A stretch of DNA of 64,000 nt. Origin: Apricaphanius iberus (lineage: Eukaryota; Chordata; Actinopteri; Cyprinodontiformes; Aphaniidae). The stretch spans positions 1 to 64,000 of the forward strand of contig JAPXFQ010002675.1 of assembly GCA_028564705.1 (NCBI GenBank). The letters are read 5' to 3'. The notes beneath the pieces are model-generated. The model made no database searches. It was not told the origin of the DNA and saw only the letters and a program-made list of their open reading frames with translations. Below, piece by piece: positions 1-13,654 of this stretch. The position numbers were made by a program, and so were the translations under genes. Numbering within the stretch: position 1 is the stretch's first letter; each line of letters begins with the position of its first letter.

Positions 1-64
1 CACCCCTGCTTTTGGTCACTGTTTGAAATGCCCCCCTTATTATAAAACACTTCTTGAAATGTGG

Positions 65-215
65 AAAAAATGTGATGTGAAAATTTGGAAATAAATGTGA
101 TCTGTAAATGTTGAAATAAATGAGATCTGGAAATGTTGAAATAAATGTGATGAGGAAATGTTGAATCAATTGTGATGTGGAAATGTAGAAATAAATGTGA
201 TGTGGAAATAAATAA
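65..215. repeat. 25-bp AT-rich tandem repeat, about 6 copies
   Basis: A unit of roughly AAATGTGATNTGGAAATGTTG plus a short AT link recurs with its TGTGAT core at about 71, 96, 121, 146, 171 and 196, so the period is 25 bases. Copies differ at one to three positions. No coding content is seen. Confidence 0.85.
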
Positions 216-400
216 ATTTCGGAATAAATAAATAAATGCAGAAAAAAATAAATTAATGATGGAATAAATAAATGTGTAAATAAATAAATAAAGATATGTG
301 AAATTAAATACTTTACTTGAATGTATTTCTAGATTTATTTATTTACAATTGTACTTACCCATTTATTTATTTATTTATTCTTTCATTTATTTATTTATTT
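206..400. repeat. AAAT / ATTT simple repeats in opposite orientation
   Basis: Bases 206-300 are rich in AAAT tetranucleotides and 326-400 in their complement, TTTA. The two blocks could pair as a long imperfect hairpin. They probably arose by slippage next to the 25-bp array. Confidence 0.7.
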
Positions 401-1596
401 TCAATTATGCCAGAGTTGGTCCTCAATGTACTTGTACAGTATGACCTAGTAAAATTATTTTTAGCTAGCTTTTTATTTTATTCATATAAAGTTTGAATTT
501 TTTTTTATCCTTCAAACGTGATTTATTCATTTATCTTTATTATTTAGTTTCTTATTTGATTCACTTTGCTACAAATTTGCCCACGTAACACATCCTAGAA
601 ATACACTAAAATTGATTTGGTCTAAATGTCTTACATCAAATTTATTACCTCAGTCTAAATTATGCGTGCAAAAGCTGTAAATTGTCGAGTACTGAGCCAA
701 CTTACTCAGCTGATGTCTATGATCGCTTGCGAGTGCAAGTCATAGACTGTAAAAAAGAATAGACAGCGCCTCCTCACTCCTCCCCGTTTACCAGAATGAC
801 ACACGTTCATGGGGGAATTCATGGCAGATTTACAGACTCCTCCCCCCCATGTTCCTAAAAAGGGCATAGGGCGGGATCTTCAACTGTAGACTCTGCCATC
901 GCGGGACGTGTATGGGCATGTAGTTCGGTCGTAATCGTAAAGAGTTCAAAAAATTATCTTATAAAAACCAGCCTGGTGCCTATGTTTTTGACGAGCCCAG
1001 CGTTATCTCAGGAAGAATATGTAGCCATAGAAAGTTTTTTAAAAATAGACACCAGGCATTAAAGTGGTTTTTAACGTGTCTAAAATCCAATGCTTTTCAA
1101 TGGGGGACTAGCGGCCAAATGGAGGTACTACAGCAATGGAGGAGCAATGGCGGCCTCCATGGTATGCAGTCACAAAGCAGAGCAAAGACCAAAGACTTAG
1201 TGGTATCCAGACTATACACAAGCCTTGTGAATGCATGTTTCCTTTTTTGTTGGTACTACAATGATCAGTTTAATATAGAACTGAAAATATTTCCATGAAC
1301 CGGTGTTGCAACTTTCATTATGGTTTGTGTATTTGTTTGTATAACTTTCATTATTTTTTATTTTTATATAATTTTTTGTTAATCGATTAATCTTTCTGTA
1401 ATTTAAATCAGTTAACTGATTCATCTGATAATAGTATTTTTTGCAAATCATTGAAGTAGTAAAATTATATTCAATGATTATTACTTATCCACTTAACTAA
1501 TTATATTACTCTATAACTTAAACTTGAGTGCGGATTATAACATACATTTCATGGGATGTATTTTAATAATTTTTCTACTGTTACTTTTTCCCATAG
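401..1596. other. Unassigned AT-rich stretch upstream of the P-like element
   Basis: No long open frame or recognised motif was found. Bases 700-900 are less AT-rich. The end of the stretch, 1575-1596, is a pyrimidine-rich tract ending in CCCATAG, which looks like a 3' splice site for the exon that follows. If the following gene once had a THAP zinc finger, its exon should lie here or further upstream, but I could not see it. Confidence 0.4.
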
Positions 1597-4149
1597 GGTA
1601 GGACTGTCTTGACCAGCACCGCTGTGCCTACTATTTTCTCCTTTACCGAGGGAGAAAAACGACCGGTAGGTAGACCAAAGCAGGTAAGTGCCAATGAAAA
1701 TGTTGCAGATGAGGAATCCAGCAGTACTGTGTGTGTCAATTTGTCTGTCAGTGTTGAAAGTCCACTTGTTTCTGATGTAAGTTGTTGTGAAGATATAAAT
1801 TGTAGTAGCAGCATTCCTGATGAGGACGCAAAAGCGTCAATAGAGGATTACGACTATACTAAGAATATAGTTGCGAGTAAAAGTGATCATTCTTACTTTG
1901 TTTCGGAGTCTCCCAGAAAAATAAATAGAAAGGTGTGGAAATTGGAAGAAAAATACACAGAGGCCCGCAAAAAAATACGCTTGAAAGTGCGTCAAACTAA
2001 AAGGTTAAAAGGTAAAGTTATCTCTCTTAGTCAAATGACCAAAGTGCTACAGAGGAAAATGCTCATCTCATCTGAGTGTGCTTCTTTGCTTGAAAGCCTG
2101 GATGTGGTTCCTCGTGAAATGTTTCAAAGAATCACCAAGAAGAAAAGAGCAGTGTATTCTGAGGATCTGAAACAGTTTGCCACAACGCTGCATTTTTATT
2201 GACCCAGAGGTTATAGCTACGTTAGAGAAAACTTTTACGGTGCCTTACCTCATCCTCAACCATTCGAACATGTTATAGTAGTGTCTCTGCAGACCCTGGT
2301 TTCACTGTTGCTTCATTTACTGCTCTTAAAAGTCATGTTGCAGAACAACAGAAAGTGGGAAAGGAAACTGTTTGCTCTTTAATGGTTGATGAAATTCACA
2401 TCCGTAAGCAAACGACATGTTAAGGTGATCAGATTCAAGGCTATGTGGACATAGGTGCCGGTGAGTTACAAGATGTTGTGGCTACACAGGCACTTGTCGT
2501 CATGGTTGTGGCAGTGAATGGTTCCTGGAAGATTCCGATTGCCTACTTTTTTATCAGCAGCTTGAATGGAGCAGAGAGGGCAAACATCATTCGTGAAAGT
2601 CTTGTTAGGCTCCATGCAGTCGGTGTAAGGGTTATCTCATTGACATGCGATGGACCGTCCACCAATTTTACTATGCTTCGAGAGCTGGGTGCAGACTTGG
2701 ACATAACAAACATGAGGTCTTTCTTTGTGCATCCAGAAGATGATTCTCAAAAAGTCCACGTGCTACTAGATGCTTGTCACATGCTTAAACTTCTTCGGAA
2801 TACATTTGCTTCGAACAGGGTGCTTGTTAGAGCTGACGGGCAGCTGATTCTGTGGAAGTACATAGAGGAGCTCCACAAGCTTCAGCAAACTGAAGGTTTA
2901 CGTCTTGGGAATAAACTCAAAATGGCTCATATAGAATGGCGCAGTCAGAAAATTAAGGTAAATCTTGCAGCGCAGAACTTTAGCAAGAGTGTAGCTGACG
3001 CTCTAGACTTTTGTGAAAAGCACTTAAAATATCCACAGTTCAGTGGTGTTGCTGCCACTTCTCATTTCCTGCGCACAGTTGATGCTGCCTTTGATGTTTT
3101 GAACAGTCGCAATCCATTCGGTAAAGGCTACAAGGCCCCTCTAAGACCAGCAAACATGATTAGTGTCAAGGCTGTGCTTGATGAAACAGAGTCACTTCTA
3201 CGTGGCCTAAAGACAACAGGGAAGCATGACATATTTGTTCCGGTCCACACAACACAAAGATAGGTTGGAGTTGTGGGTTTTGTTGCTTGTTGTCGGAGTA
3301 TTATGGGCCTCTATGAAGACCTTTTAGAGCAGACATCCGCACCCTGCCGCTACCTTCTGGGTTACAAATTCAGTCAGGACAACTTGGAGCTCTTCTTTGC
3401 TGCCATTCGAGCACGGGGGGGCTGAATGACAACCCCAACGTTAGTCAGTTTCGAGCTGCATACAAGGGCCTCCTTGTGCGACATCAAGTAAAACCTGGTA
3501 CAGGAAACTGTCTTCTCCTTGACAACACATCCGTTCTTGTTCAACCCCTGCCAATGTAAACATTGTACGTATGATTGATCTGCAACCAGTTGAAGTACAT
3601 GCACCAGAAGATGACACCATTTGTGGCTTGCCAAATGTTGACCAACTGTCATATTACAAGGAAGGAGCTGTTGCATACATATCAGGATTTGTTGTCAAGA
3701 AAATGAAAAACAGTCTAACCTGCATGACATGTATAAAAGCTCTCACTTCGCAAGACACAGTGCATCCTTTTACTGCAATCAAGGAGAGAGGTGGCCTTCA
3801 AAAACCATCTCAAGTCATTGTTTCAATTTGTCAGGCAACCGAGAGATGCTTTGTGCACATTTTGAAACGCAACGGTGGAAAACCACCTGTAGGAAAAGGA
3901 ATAAGAGCCGCAATTGTCACACAGGTTCTCATGGACAGTGTCGACAAGAATGTCTTTCCACAGTTGCACAGCCACATGTTTGACATGAGTGTTGAAGAGA
4001 ATCATCTCCATGTACTAGTGATGATTGCTAGCTCTTGGTACTGCAAAGTACATTTGAACCACGTAGCCAGGCAACATAATGAAACAATTCAAAATGGAAA
4101 AATGCTGCGCAAAAAACTAACCAAAACAATCCATTTTTATGGAGAATGA
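1597..4149 (+). pseudogene. P-element / THAP9-like transposase, broken copy
   Basis: This is a transposase relic of the P/THAP9 family, which cuts and inserts DNA with an RNase H-like fold and uses GTP. The first exon opens at a splice acceptor (AG at 1595-1596) and reads into AVPTIF, the motif that normally follows a THAP finger. A basic coiled-coil-like stretch lies at about 1918-2060. The candidate catalytic acids are still present: D in VDEI at 2388-2390, D in CDGPSTN at 2649-2651, and E in DNLELFF at 3387-3389. The LLDACHMLKLLRN block typical of the GTP-binding insertion is at 2764-2802. The C-terminal block with CMTCIKAL and a final IHFYGE runs 3571-4149. Damage includes in-frame stops at 2200, 2421 and 3261, frame changes near 2265-2275, a one-base loss in the G run at 3415-3421, and another change near 3540. 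The family assignment is firm. The upstream THAP exon is missing from view. Confidence 0.88.
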
Positions 4150-4252
4150 TTTGCTGCTGTATTGTGTGTTTGTATTTATGTCTCTGTTTTGTAATTCTTT
4201 ATTTATTCTGTCAGTATATTCTTTTATACGTATATGGATTGTATTTGCTTTT

Positions 4253-4257
<5 letters not shown>

Positions 4258-4311
<54 letters not shown>
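4258..4311. repeat. (TA)n microsatellite
   Basis: An uninterrupted TA run of about 25 repeats follows the transposase C-terminus and a TGTGTG lead-in. It is likely hypervariable in length. Confidence 0.97.
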
Positions 4312-4313
<2 letters not shown>

Positions 4314-4337
4314 ATTTGCAGCATGTCAGTTCTTCGA

Positions 4338-4640
4338 ATTTGGCCCCAAGTCATTTCAAGTGTGTCCTTGGTTGTCATGTCTTTTGTTTTGGAGCCTGCA
4401 TGGAAGGGGCCCAAGTCATTTCAAGTGTGCCCTTGGTTGTCATGTCTTCTCTTTTGGAGCCTGCATGGACGGGGCCCAAGTCATTTCAAGTGTGTCCTTG
4501 GTTGTCATGTCTTCTCTTTTGGAGCCTGCATGGACGGGGCCCAAGTCATTTCAAGTGTGCCCTTGGTTGTCATGTCTTCTCTTTTGGAGCCTGCATGGAC
4601 GGGGCCCAAGTCATTTCAAGTGTGCCCTTGGTTGTCATTT
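4338..4640. repeat. 65-bp minisatellite, about 4.6 copies
   Basis: TCATTTCAAG starts at 4351, 4416, 4481, 4546 and 4611, exactly 65 bases apart. The unit also contains CTTGGTTGTCATGTCTT and GGAGCCTGCATGGACGGGG. Because 65 is not a multiple of 3, all three forward frames show the same three peptides in rotation, so the open frames across 4139-4809 are repeat artefacts. Copies are almost identical, which suggests recent expansion. Confidence 0.95.
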
Positions 4641-4693
4641 CATTATAATGGGAATGCTAAGAACACTACAAAAAGATGTATGTATCATCAGGA

Positions 4694-4790
4694 GTCATAG
4701 AGTCTGCTTGCACGGGACCTATGAGTTAATCTATATGTTTCTCTGCTGTTGTCAGTATCTCATAGAGTCCGCTTGCACGGGACCTACAGA
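4694..4790. repeat. Second pair of direct repeats, also spaced 65 bases
   Basis: TCATAGAGTCYGCTTGCACGGGACCTA occurs at 4695 and 4760. The sequence differs from the upstream 65-bp unit but the spacing is the same. A polyadenylation-like AATAAAA follows at about 4875. Confidence 0.7.
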
Positions 4791-4909
4791 TATTGACGAC
4801 TTGGTATGAAATTCATCTGCACATTTTCATTGTTATTGAATTTTGTAAATACTTGTTTTGTACATTTAAATATTAATAAAAGTTTGAATCTTCGTTACAA
4901 AAACAGATG

Positions 4910-7900
4910 ATTCTCAACCACCGACCACCACCATTAACCAAGCAAATTTTCTCCAGTTTTTTCCAGATTTTATTTATTTTGTTATGTTATTTGTTTGTTG
5001 ATTTTGTCCAAATTTGCTACTTGTGTTGCACTTTCATAGCTTTTTTTGCCTTCTTGTCGATCTTTTGACAGTCTTTTGTGTGCGAGAGTGTGTGTAGGCG
5101 TTTTCATTCATGTTTATTTTTATTCTTTATTTATTTATTTATTGTTAAGTGTCAACCAAACTGGAGAAGATGTACTTGTTTCTGGTTGGGGTTTGGAAGT
5201 TAAACATCTTTCTAAACAAATTAATTTTTTTTCTTTTACACTGTTATGTCACAAAAAAATATATAAAAACAAAAACCCTACTATAAAAAATGTTCGGTTC
5301 ATAATATTTCAATGCTCTACCACAGGCGTGTTTATATTTCAGTCCAAGTTTGCTGCTGAATTTGTGTAAGTTTGTATAGTATAGTTTCCATTCACGTTTT
5401 AATGTTTTTTTGTCTTGTGGCGTGTTTTTTTTCTCCCCCTTCTGTGTTGTTGTTAAAAGTTTTAATTTCAATTTATTTGTCTCGTCTTTTATGTTCCCAC
5501 TCGAGGCCTGCACCTTGTCGTGGTGAGTGGGCTTACAACTAAGCCAGGCCAATTAGCAATTTAGTAGTTGCATTTTTCTTTGGAAGGAAAAAAGGTGGTT
5601 GTTGATGTTGAGTTAGCTTAAACAACATGTTGTCTCTTTTCCAGGCCAAAACTGCTTACAAAGGATGCTCCATGTAAACCAACTGAAGGAATAAACTATC
5701 AAGTAGGAGGAGTGCCGAGTTGCCTTCTACATATGGAGAACAGAGGATAGGTAAGCTGGAGGTGCAGCTGTCCTGTCCCATCAGCATCAACCTGAGAGAT
5801 TAGGTTTATTACAATACACATTGAATTAACTTTATGTGAACACCTAATTGGTTCAAGATACTTGAGTAACATTTTTTCTACACTTCATGGAAGTTCTGAG
5901 AAACCAATTAGACGGAGGCCGTAACATACTTGTCAAGCCAACATTAGAAAGGTCTATGCTGTTTTTTCGAAGTCACTGAAAAAAGTACTTAGGTATGCGT
6001 AATATAACTTTTTGGTCTACGAAGCTTATGCAGATTCAACCTTGGAAGATCTACCAGCAGCATTCATTCATGGCCTCATAACAGCCAGCTGTTATCCAAC
6101 GATCCAATCACATTCCTACTCCTGCCACTCATTGCCCAGGATCCCCTTCTTATTCTCCCTGGTCAATCACTCAGCCGTTTACCGGCCGTGGTACAGCCTG
6201 GCCTCTCCTCTGCTCTGCTTGTCGTCGACTGGCAGGGTCTTGTCATCTACCACCACCAGTGTCCAGACTTTGGGGAGAATTCTGGCAATCATTCATCGAC
6301 GCCGTGCATTTCATATCATTAATTAAATGTTACACTGTGGTCTTAGCCCCAATCTTGAATCTTGTTCAATAAATTCTCATAACACATTCTTTGTGAGTCT
6401 TTTTAATTTTGAATTATCAGTTTGACTTTTTCATAATGTATGAGCCTAAGTAGAACATGTTTGTAATTACCAGATGTAAGTTTAAACTTTTTTCTGGTCT
6501 GTTTGTCCATTAGTAACATTTTACTGCTAAATCCAGTTCATAGTCTTGCTCAAAAGACATTAAATTATTTGTCTGTAACATAATTTTTTACTAATCTAAC
6601 TTTAATGCTATTACTTTGCCATGCATATAATAAATAACTCATCATATACTTTACATTTTTGTGACATGTTAAGTGTATTTATTGGACCGTTCTAAATGTG
6701 GTCAAATTCAGGGTAAGTGATAATGAACCAATAGAGTATGATTTTGACTACATATTTATCAAATACATATTGAAGGATGGTGTCCAACATATACAGTTAA
6801 GCAACCAAACCAAACCTTAAGCTATTATCAATTCAAAGGTGTAAATTGTGTGAGGAGTGGTATTCTTTGTTCTGATAAGTGGGAGAAACACAAATGCATT
6901 TATAAACTTTATCAAATTTTATAAAAAAAAAAAAAAAGGATGCAACATAAATCAAATAAATCTGAAGGGCACTTCGTGGTTAGTGTTTTTTCTCAAACTC
7001 CAAGCCGTCGGATGTGTGAGGATATTGGCTACAGCGATGTTGCACGGCATACTCCCCAGAGAGCTGCAGAGGTACGAGGAAAAGGCCTCAAGTATGTCAA
7101 TATGTATGAATACATTTATTATAGAAACATTAGACAAAACAGTAGGTGCTTTTTTTAAATAAAAAAGGGCCAAAAAGCGTTTTTATTTATTTTACATATA
7201 GACATTTGAGTAAGATCAATGAAGAGAAGCAAGTTGTTGCTGAATTTGAAAAGTTCTAAATGACTAAAAGAAAAATGACTATTATGTGCTAAATTTGTTG
7301 AAGAACAACCAATAAATATCAGCTTAATTCTAAATGTTAGTTTAATTTATAAGAAAGAAGTAAGTTCTAATTAATTTATTCTGATTGTGTGGAAACAATC
7401 TATGCAACTGAAGCATGTAAATTGAAATAAGTTTTTGTTTTGTTTTCAAGTGTAGAGATAAATGCAAGTTTTCAAAATCTGTTGAAGATTTCTGTATTGG
7501 CGGAAAATAGGAATTGGGTTTAGGTTTTAAATTTTAAAATTAATCTGTCAGATGTTATGCATGATCTGGTAGCTAGTCTACCTGATGCTGAGAGGGAATT
7601 TTTGCCTCTTGAATTTAGAGAAAAAGGTTCTAGAACAGTTATGATAATAGAATAGAACAATGGAATAATATACCATTTAATTAGTGAATACTTTGTTGCT
7701 GACAGTTGATGTAGATTTTTATTTTATTTTTATTTCTCTCAACTTGTATGTATATTTACTTTAAAGTGGATCCTGACTGGAATTGCAAAACTGCAGGCTA
7801 TTTATTAATGATACATTTGGGGAATGTTGATTGAGAAACTGAGGTAAAGCAAAAATGATTCGGTGGTCATTTATTTGACATTTCTAGAAGCTTCAATTCA

Positions 7901-8614
7901 ATTTGGTGTTTATAATTTGAGCAACAAAAAGAAGCCTGAGAGGATAATTGGGATTGACTGTAAAATGCTGATTTTTGTTGTTTTGTTTTAATTTTTAAAC
8001 TTTTGTTTAGAGCATTTTTATCTTTTGAAGCTTGTTTATGAATTGATTTTGTATTTTTAGTTTTATTGTTTAATGGAAATTGGAGTATTATACGTGTTAC
8101 AAACATTTAAGAAAAAAGGTAAACTGCCATGTAGAGGAAGTAACTGGAGTTTTAGTTACACAAATTAGTTTGACTGTGTTTGACTCATTTAACAGAATCT
8201 GACAGATGTTTTTGAAGTATGAAATGTTTTCATTATTTACAATCAGAATATCTGGGCCAATTAGCACATTTGGGTTTGTTTATAGGAAACATATGAAACA
8301 AAAGTCATTTTCAAATATAGATTAGACTTTTAGAACAAACAAGTACTTTAGGTTTGGCAATTTCTAACAATAAGCAACCACCTGGTTACTTTCACATCAA
8401 TTTGATCAGGGAATGAGACATGCCTGTTTGCACTATGGTCTTAAAGTCCCACAGAAATATGTATAGGGAAGCTGTTTTGTCATTGATTTATATCTTGGAT
8501 TTTTTCTTTATAAATATGGATAGAATTTGAAGTATAGCAAACTGAAGACTATTTTTGTAAAACTATGTTGTGTTTATCAGTCAGTACTATTCTCTGATTT
8601 TGTTTTAAACATTT
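4910..8614. other. Unassigned AT-rich DNA
   Basis: I see no domain motif in either strand. Open frames such as those at 5046-5369 and 6012-6326 lack recognisable features and have low-complexity composition. T-rich and A-rich runs are common, for example the A run at 6921-6937. Relics of unknown repeats cannot be excluded. Confidence 0.35.
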
Positions 8615-9175
8615 TGTCATGCTTGGCACTGTGTGTCTTGTTTTTCTCCTGCTCACCAGCCTGCTAATTGGCTGATTGGTCCCACCTGGGCTGCTCCCTA
8701 TTTAAGCTCCTGCCCTGCAGCAACTCAGTGCGAGATTGTCTGTTGCCACTACCTGTCACAGCTATCAAGCGTTCATGTCCGACTGCCTCATTGTGTACCT
8801 GACCCCCCTGTTGTCATCTGACCTCTGCCTCTGCCCTATCCAAGGATTTACACTGCCTCTCTGGAGATTAGACCTGGACTGTCTTGGACTACTGAATTTT
8901 GGATCACGGACCTTTGAACTCCTCCCCTGTGAAGTTAAGTTATTTTTCTATTCTGCATTGGACCATTCCTGGTCATTTTGAACATTCCTCCTCCCCTGCT
9001 CCCAAAGCTTTACTCAGCTGAAGACTCCTGAGCAGCTGCCCTTGGGTACATGACCTGGCCGTGCCCGCTCTGAAGCTTCCCGACTCCGGAGTGCACATTT
9101 TCTAGACCTTGTAAATAAAACCCCCTTAACTGAACTTTCTGAATTGTGGTCTTGTTTTGGGTCCAAACTCTGTCA
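8615..9175 (+). mobile_element. Solo-LTR-like block (Gypsy/BEL-type)
   Basis: The block starts TGTCATG and ends CTGTCA. It is less AT-rich than its surroundings. A TATA-like CTATTTAAG lies near 8698 and AATAAAA near 9113, the promoter and poly(A) order expected of an LTR. The stretch around CTCCCTATTTAA and CTCAGTGCNAGAT recurs at 37780-37830, so this is a repeated sequence. No target-site duplication is seen and no internal coding region is adjacent. The class is inferred from layout only. Confidence 0.5.
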
Positions 9176-12100
9176 AGCTCTTTTCACATTTGATGTTTTT
9201 TAATTTAGATATTTTCTCTGTGTGAGCCAGCTTGATAGCGATCCAGTGTACTGATGTGACAAATGATGCTATATTACTTTGGATAAATTTGAAAAGAGGG
9301 GGAGTTGGAGACTGGATCTTTATTGGTCATTGCTCAGGTGGGAGGAGCTTCACAGGTAACCTTGACGACACCAACAACAGTTAAAATAGAAGATAAACCT
9401 AGTTAGACATCTTTATCTCACTGTAAGTAGCATAATTATATTAGCAGAAATTATTAATTGATTAAAGGGACAGAGTCTGGGAAAAGTGGTGTGAAGACCG
9501 AATTTCAAAGGGGTTTAGTTCAATATGAGCTATTCGTCTCAACCTCAGTGAAGCGAAACCAGGAGAGCCACTTTTCCATAGAGACTGTTTACAAGAGGGA
9601 CAGAAAAAAGGGGATAGAACCTTTGCAGATGGTTATTGCTTTTATTTTTGTTATTGCAATTTTTTAGTGGTGCTTTAAAACAGCAAGATCTAACAGAAAA
9701 ATACAGCCTTTTTTAATTTTATTTATTTACTTTGTGAAGAGACCACTAAACTTTGTAGAAAAGAATTAATGAATGGTATCGATACAGTTTATATCTGAGG
9801 AATAGACATTATGTTATTAATTGATATGTTTGCTCTCAGACACCATATTTTGTAGGACATCAGCATAGAGCATACTGATCTTACTGATTAATATTCAGAT
9901 ATTTTACTCACCTCAAGGATTTGGGAGACTGTTGAGACTGAAATGTATTGCCCAGGAAGGAAGTTAAATGGGTGAGGAAAATATTTTCAGTTACACCCAC
10001 GGTAAGGATAAGATTGACAGGGAGACGGACGTAGGTTAGGGTTAACCTGGGTATTTCAGCAATCATTATTACATTTGAGATCAGACCACAGATCTATTTG
10101 TTTGAAAATGTTTTGAAAAAATCTGGTCATGTTTTGCCAAATCCGGGACATGGGAAATATATCACAATGATTTTGTATACATATCTATGATCAATGTAGT
10201 TATGTGTCCTTTGTTCTGACTCACTCCAAAGCCACAGGACGTGTGCTCCATTTTGAGACTGTGGACGTAAGGGGAACTTGCCCTATTGACGATCATCTGC
10301 TTCTCTGTGGATATCTGTTCATATCTGCCTTTGACCTGGACAGGCAGGAGGACTTGCTGAATTTAAAGAGCATTCTTTTCTTTGTCCGCAGTAGAGAATC
10401 AAGAACCGGAGGAGGAGGAAGTGCACTGCCACTGCTCCAAATTACCGTATCTGGACATTTTAACGTTTCACCAGAGCACAAGCTATGGAGTGATGGACAG
10501 AAAAGTGATTCTATTTTCCCATGGGCCGGGCTTGGTAAGATTATACGGAGTTTGGAAACTCTAAATTATAGGTTTACTAGTTTTGTTAATTAATTCCTGG
10601 CAAGTTTAAAGGGTCTGACTGCTGAAATATAAAAATTCAGGTTAACTGCTTTGCAAGATAGATTAGTTTTACGCATATCATGAAATATGCTATTTCTGAA
10701 TATATAGCTAATGTTATAGGCCTTACAGACTGTTCAGAGGGCTGATAAAAAAAAAAAAATTCTGTTGAGAATCCTGGCATCAAATAGCATGATAGTATTA
10801 ATTTTTGTGTTACTAAAATTTTGTGTTTTGCTCTGTGTTGTAAACAGGAGCTTGGCTAACTTGGGATTATTTTTATGTTTTCTAGTGCCAAATTTAGCAA
10901 TTTGGCAAAGAGGGAAGAGCTGAGTTCATACTAGCACTACAATGATGATTAGATAAATTGTTACTATTATTATTACTAATTGTGTTGAAGGTAAAGAATG
11001 GGGAATGGATGAGATTTCTGTTTTGTTTGTTTGCAATTATTATAACTTTTATTTTTTTCTGATTTAACAGGATGGTGTGTTTTACTGAAGTAAATTAGAA
11101 CCTTCTGGTTTGCTTAGAGGATGATACCTACACAGAATTCTTTTTGGTTTTTGCTGATCTTACTTTTTGTTTTCAGATGTTTTAGGAATTGGATAATCAT
11201 TAACCCTAACTTATATAATTAGATGAGAAGTCATACATGTATGTTTGTAGTTCTTTGAGCTCATTCACAGACGCCCGGACACTTTGGAGATTACTCTTCT
11301 TCATTCTTTGTGGAGAATGAAATACCTTTCTGACACATTATAAACAACAGCAAATTGGTCGGCTCCAGGCTGTTTGGATCAAAACAATGTGGAGGATGAT
11401 GGACAAACAGGTGCGTCAACAGGTTAAACACTGCACATAATGAATGCTCTTTGCCATGAATTCTTGCCGACAGCTGGTGCAGTGGTTTGAGATTTAAAGT
11501 GATTATTTGATGAGCTCACTGGATCAAGAAGCAACAGGATTCAAGAAATAAGGAACAAAAAAACTCAGTTCACATTTACGGGCAGAATAATCCCTTGTGA
11601 CTGAGAAGGACCAGGTTAGTCTACCCCTGTGTTCTGAAGATTTCACCTGGACGCAAAAGGATGAATACAGACAATGAAAATGTATGAATGATTGTGAAAA
11701 AAATGTAACAAAACCATTGTAAATTATGTTGTTTTTTTTTTTTTTTGCATTGTTTAGGCTAAATGGTTATCTGATGGATCTGATAAAGTAATTGATGACT
11801 GTTAATAATTTCTTATTGGCATTTAAATCTATCCATGTTAACTCTGATTATGTATATTTAAGATGATCTCATATATTTATGAGATCATGGTAGGGATTTG
11901 AAGTATATTAAACATTTATTAATGTTTGATTAAGGTGTTTTAGTTACCATACTTTTTAATTATACTTTTAACATTGTTTTAGAGGTATTTTGCAGAGTCA
12001 GCTCTTGTTTTGGTCACAGAAAAACAGGACAATGAGCAGGAAAGCACAGGCAGATAACATCACCATACAATTGACAATGGAAGGATGTAAGAGATAACGG

Positions 12101-13654
12101 TTGGCAAAAACTCTAGTTAGAGCTGGTTTGTAAAGTCAGAATAACAGGAAGGTCATTAGTTATGCATGCATGCTTGTAAGGAGGCTGATCTTGGCAAAAG
12201 TTTGAATGAACAAATCATGTTTTGTGTCCCATATGTAAAGCTATATGGGAGTTTCTCTAACTTTGTGTTAAAATATAAAACTTAATGTTTCTGTTATATA
12301 CGTTGTCATTCCTCCTAGGTAGGGTGACCCAGAGTGTGGATAATTTATACCACTCTGTAAACTAAATATTTGATCTGTTTTAAGCAGCCCTGTGAACCAG
12401 TATTTGATTTGTTGTATTAAAATCTAAAGAAAATTAAATTACTCTCGTCTCCTCTCTGATAAAAATGAACACGCATGGAATTTATAGAGTTAAGGTTTAA
12501 ATTGAATATAGAATAAAATCCTTCAATATACACATATTTGTTTATCTACTCTTAACATTTATTATATTTTCTATTCCTCTTTCAAAGTGTAAGTAGAGAG
12601 GAGGAGAGCTCTCTATATTTTTTGTTTTATTTAGCGCCTTAAAAAATCAGAAGCAATCCAATCTAATTTTTTTTGCAGACATGTCTTATTTATTTCCAAC
12701 AAAGTTTTACATCAATCATGACTCCTAAAAAAAACAAGGAAGCCAAGCAAATACCATATTATTAGATGTTTTGACATTTAGTAACAATTTGTTTGCTTTA
12801 AACAATTTAGAATAATTAAAAAGGTCATAATTTATTTTATGTATATAAGTGGTCATATTTCTATTTGAAATAAAAAGATTTGTGTCATCTGCAAAAAGCA
12901 ATTGAGGGGCAGACTTAGATACTGTAGCAAAATCATTTATAAATGATTGCTGAGTATACTATTGTTTCTAATATAAATATTAGACTAGTTCGAAGCTTGC
13001 AAAGCTCGTGGTCAAGCCTTTCTCGGGGCCCTGTGCTTTCCGAAAATGTCACACTACGGCAACTTGACTCGGACAAACTACCTTGCAAGCACTATATGGT
13101 TAAATTTAAAAGAGACATAAATGTTAATAACAGCCATTAAGGGCATTAAGAAAGCCAATTATGTACTATAATGTCAGCATCCAGCCAATCATGTAATACT
13201 TCGTCATAAGTAGATGTAGGCCCCCAAGCCGATCTGGTAACCCGAGCAGATTTGGTACATACGCCAGATGTTTTAAACACCAGCAGATCGTTGTTGGCTA
13301 GACAATGTCGACATCAGGCAACATCACTATATAACGCTCTGTTTAGGATGCCGTGCTGCGTCAAGAGCGTTAAGACCGTCAAAAGCTCAGCTAGCTAGAC
13401 TGCATTGCTGGCTTTTGGCACTTTGAAGCTTGAAACAGGGGAAAGGCTTGAAAAGGTGAGACAGCTAACGCACACAAAGCGCCGCAGAGACTCAGACGCT
13501 CTCTGGACTCAACCATAGACTGAACATGTAATCTTGCTGCTCCTGACGCTGACGTTTGGGGTGGTGTGAATGCAGCATAAAGCCTAATAAAATGACATCA
13601 GAACAGAAGGTCAGAGAGCATCAGTTATTAGTACATGTGAGTATCAGGGGGGAC
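9176..13654. other. Unassigned AT-rich DNA
   Basis: No convincing exon or transposon domain was found. The open frame at 10204-10593 contains a GAGGAGGAGGAAG run but no recognisable motif. Poly-T/poly-A runs occur at 10747-10758 and 11729-11747. Bases 13180-13640 are less AT-rich and look like a different sequence block, but I cannot name it. Confidence 0.35.

Noticed and set aside
4139..4809. Three overlapping forward frames of 169 to 191 codons
   Set aside because: They are produced by the (TA)n tract and the 65-bp repeat, which encodes the same peptides in all frames.
10204..10593. 129-codon forward frame with an EEEE-like stretch
   Set aside because: It has no domain, no clear splice sites, and overlapping frames of similar length on both strands.
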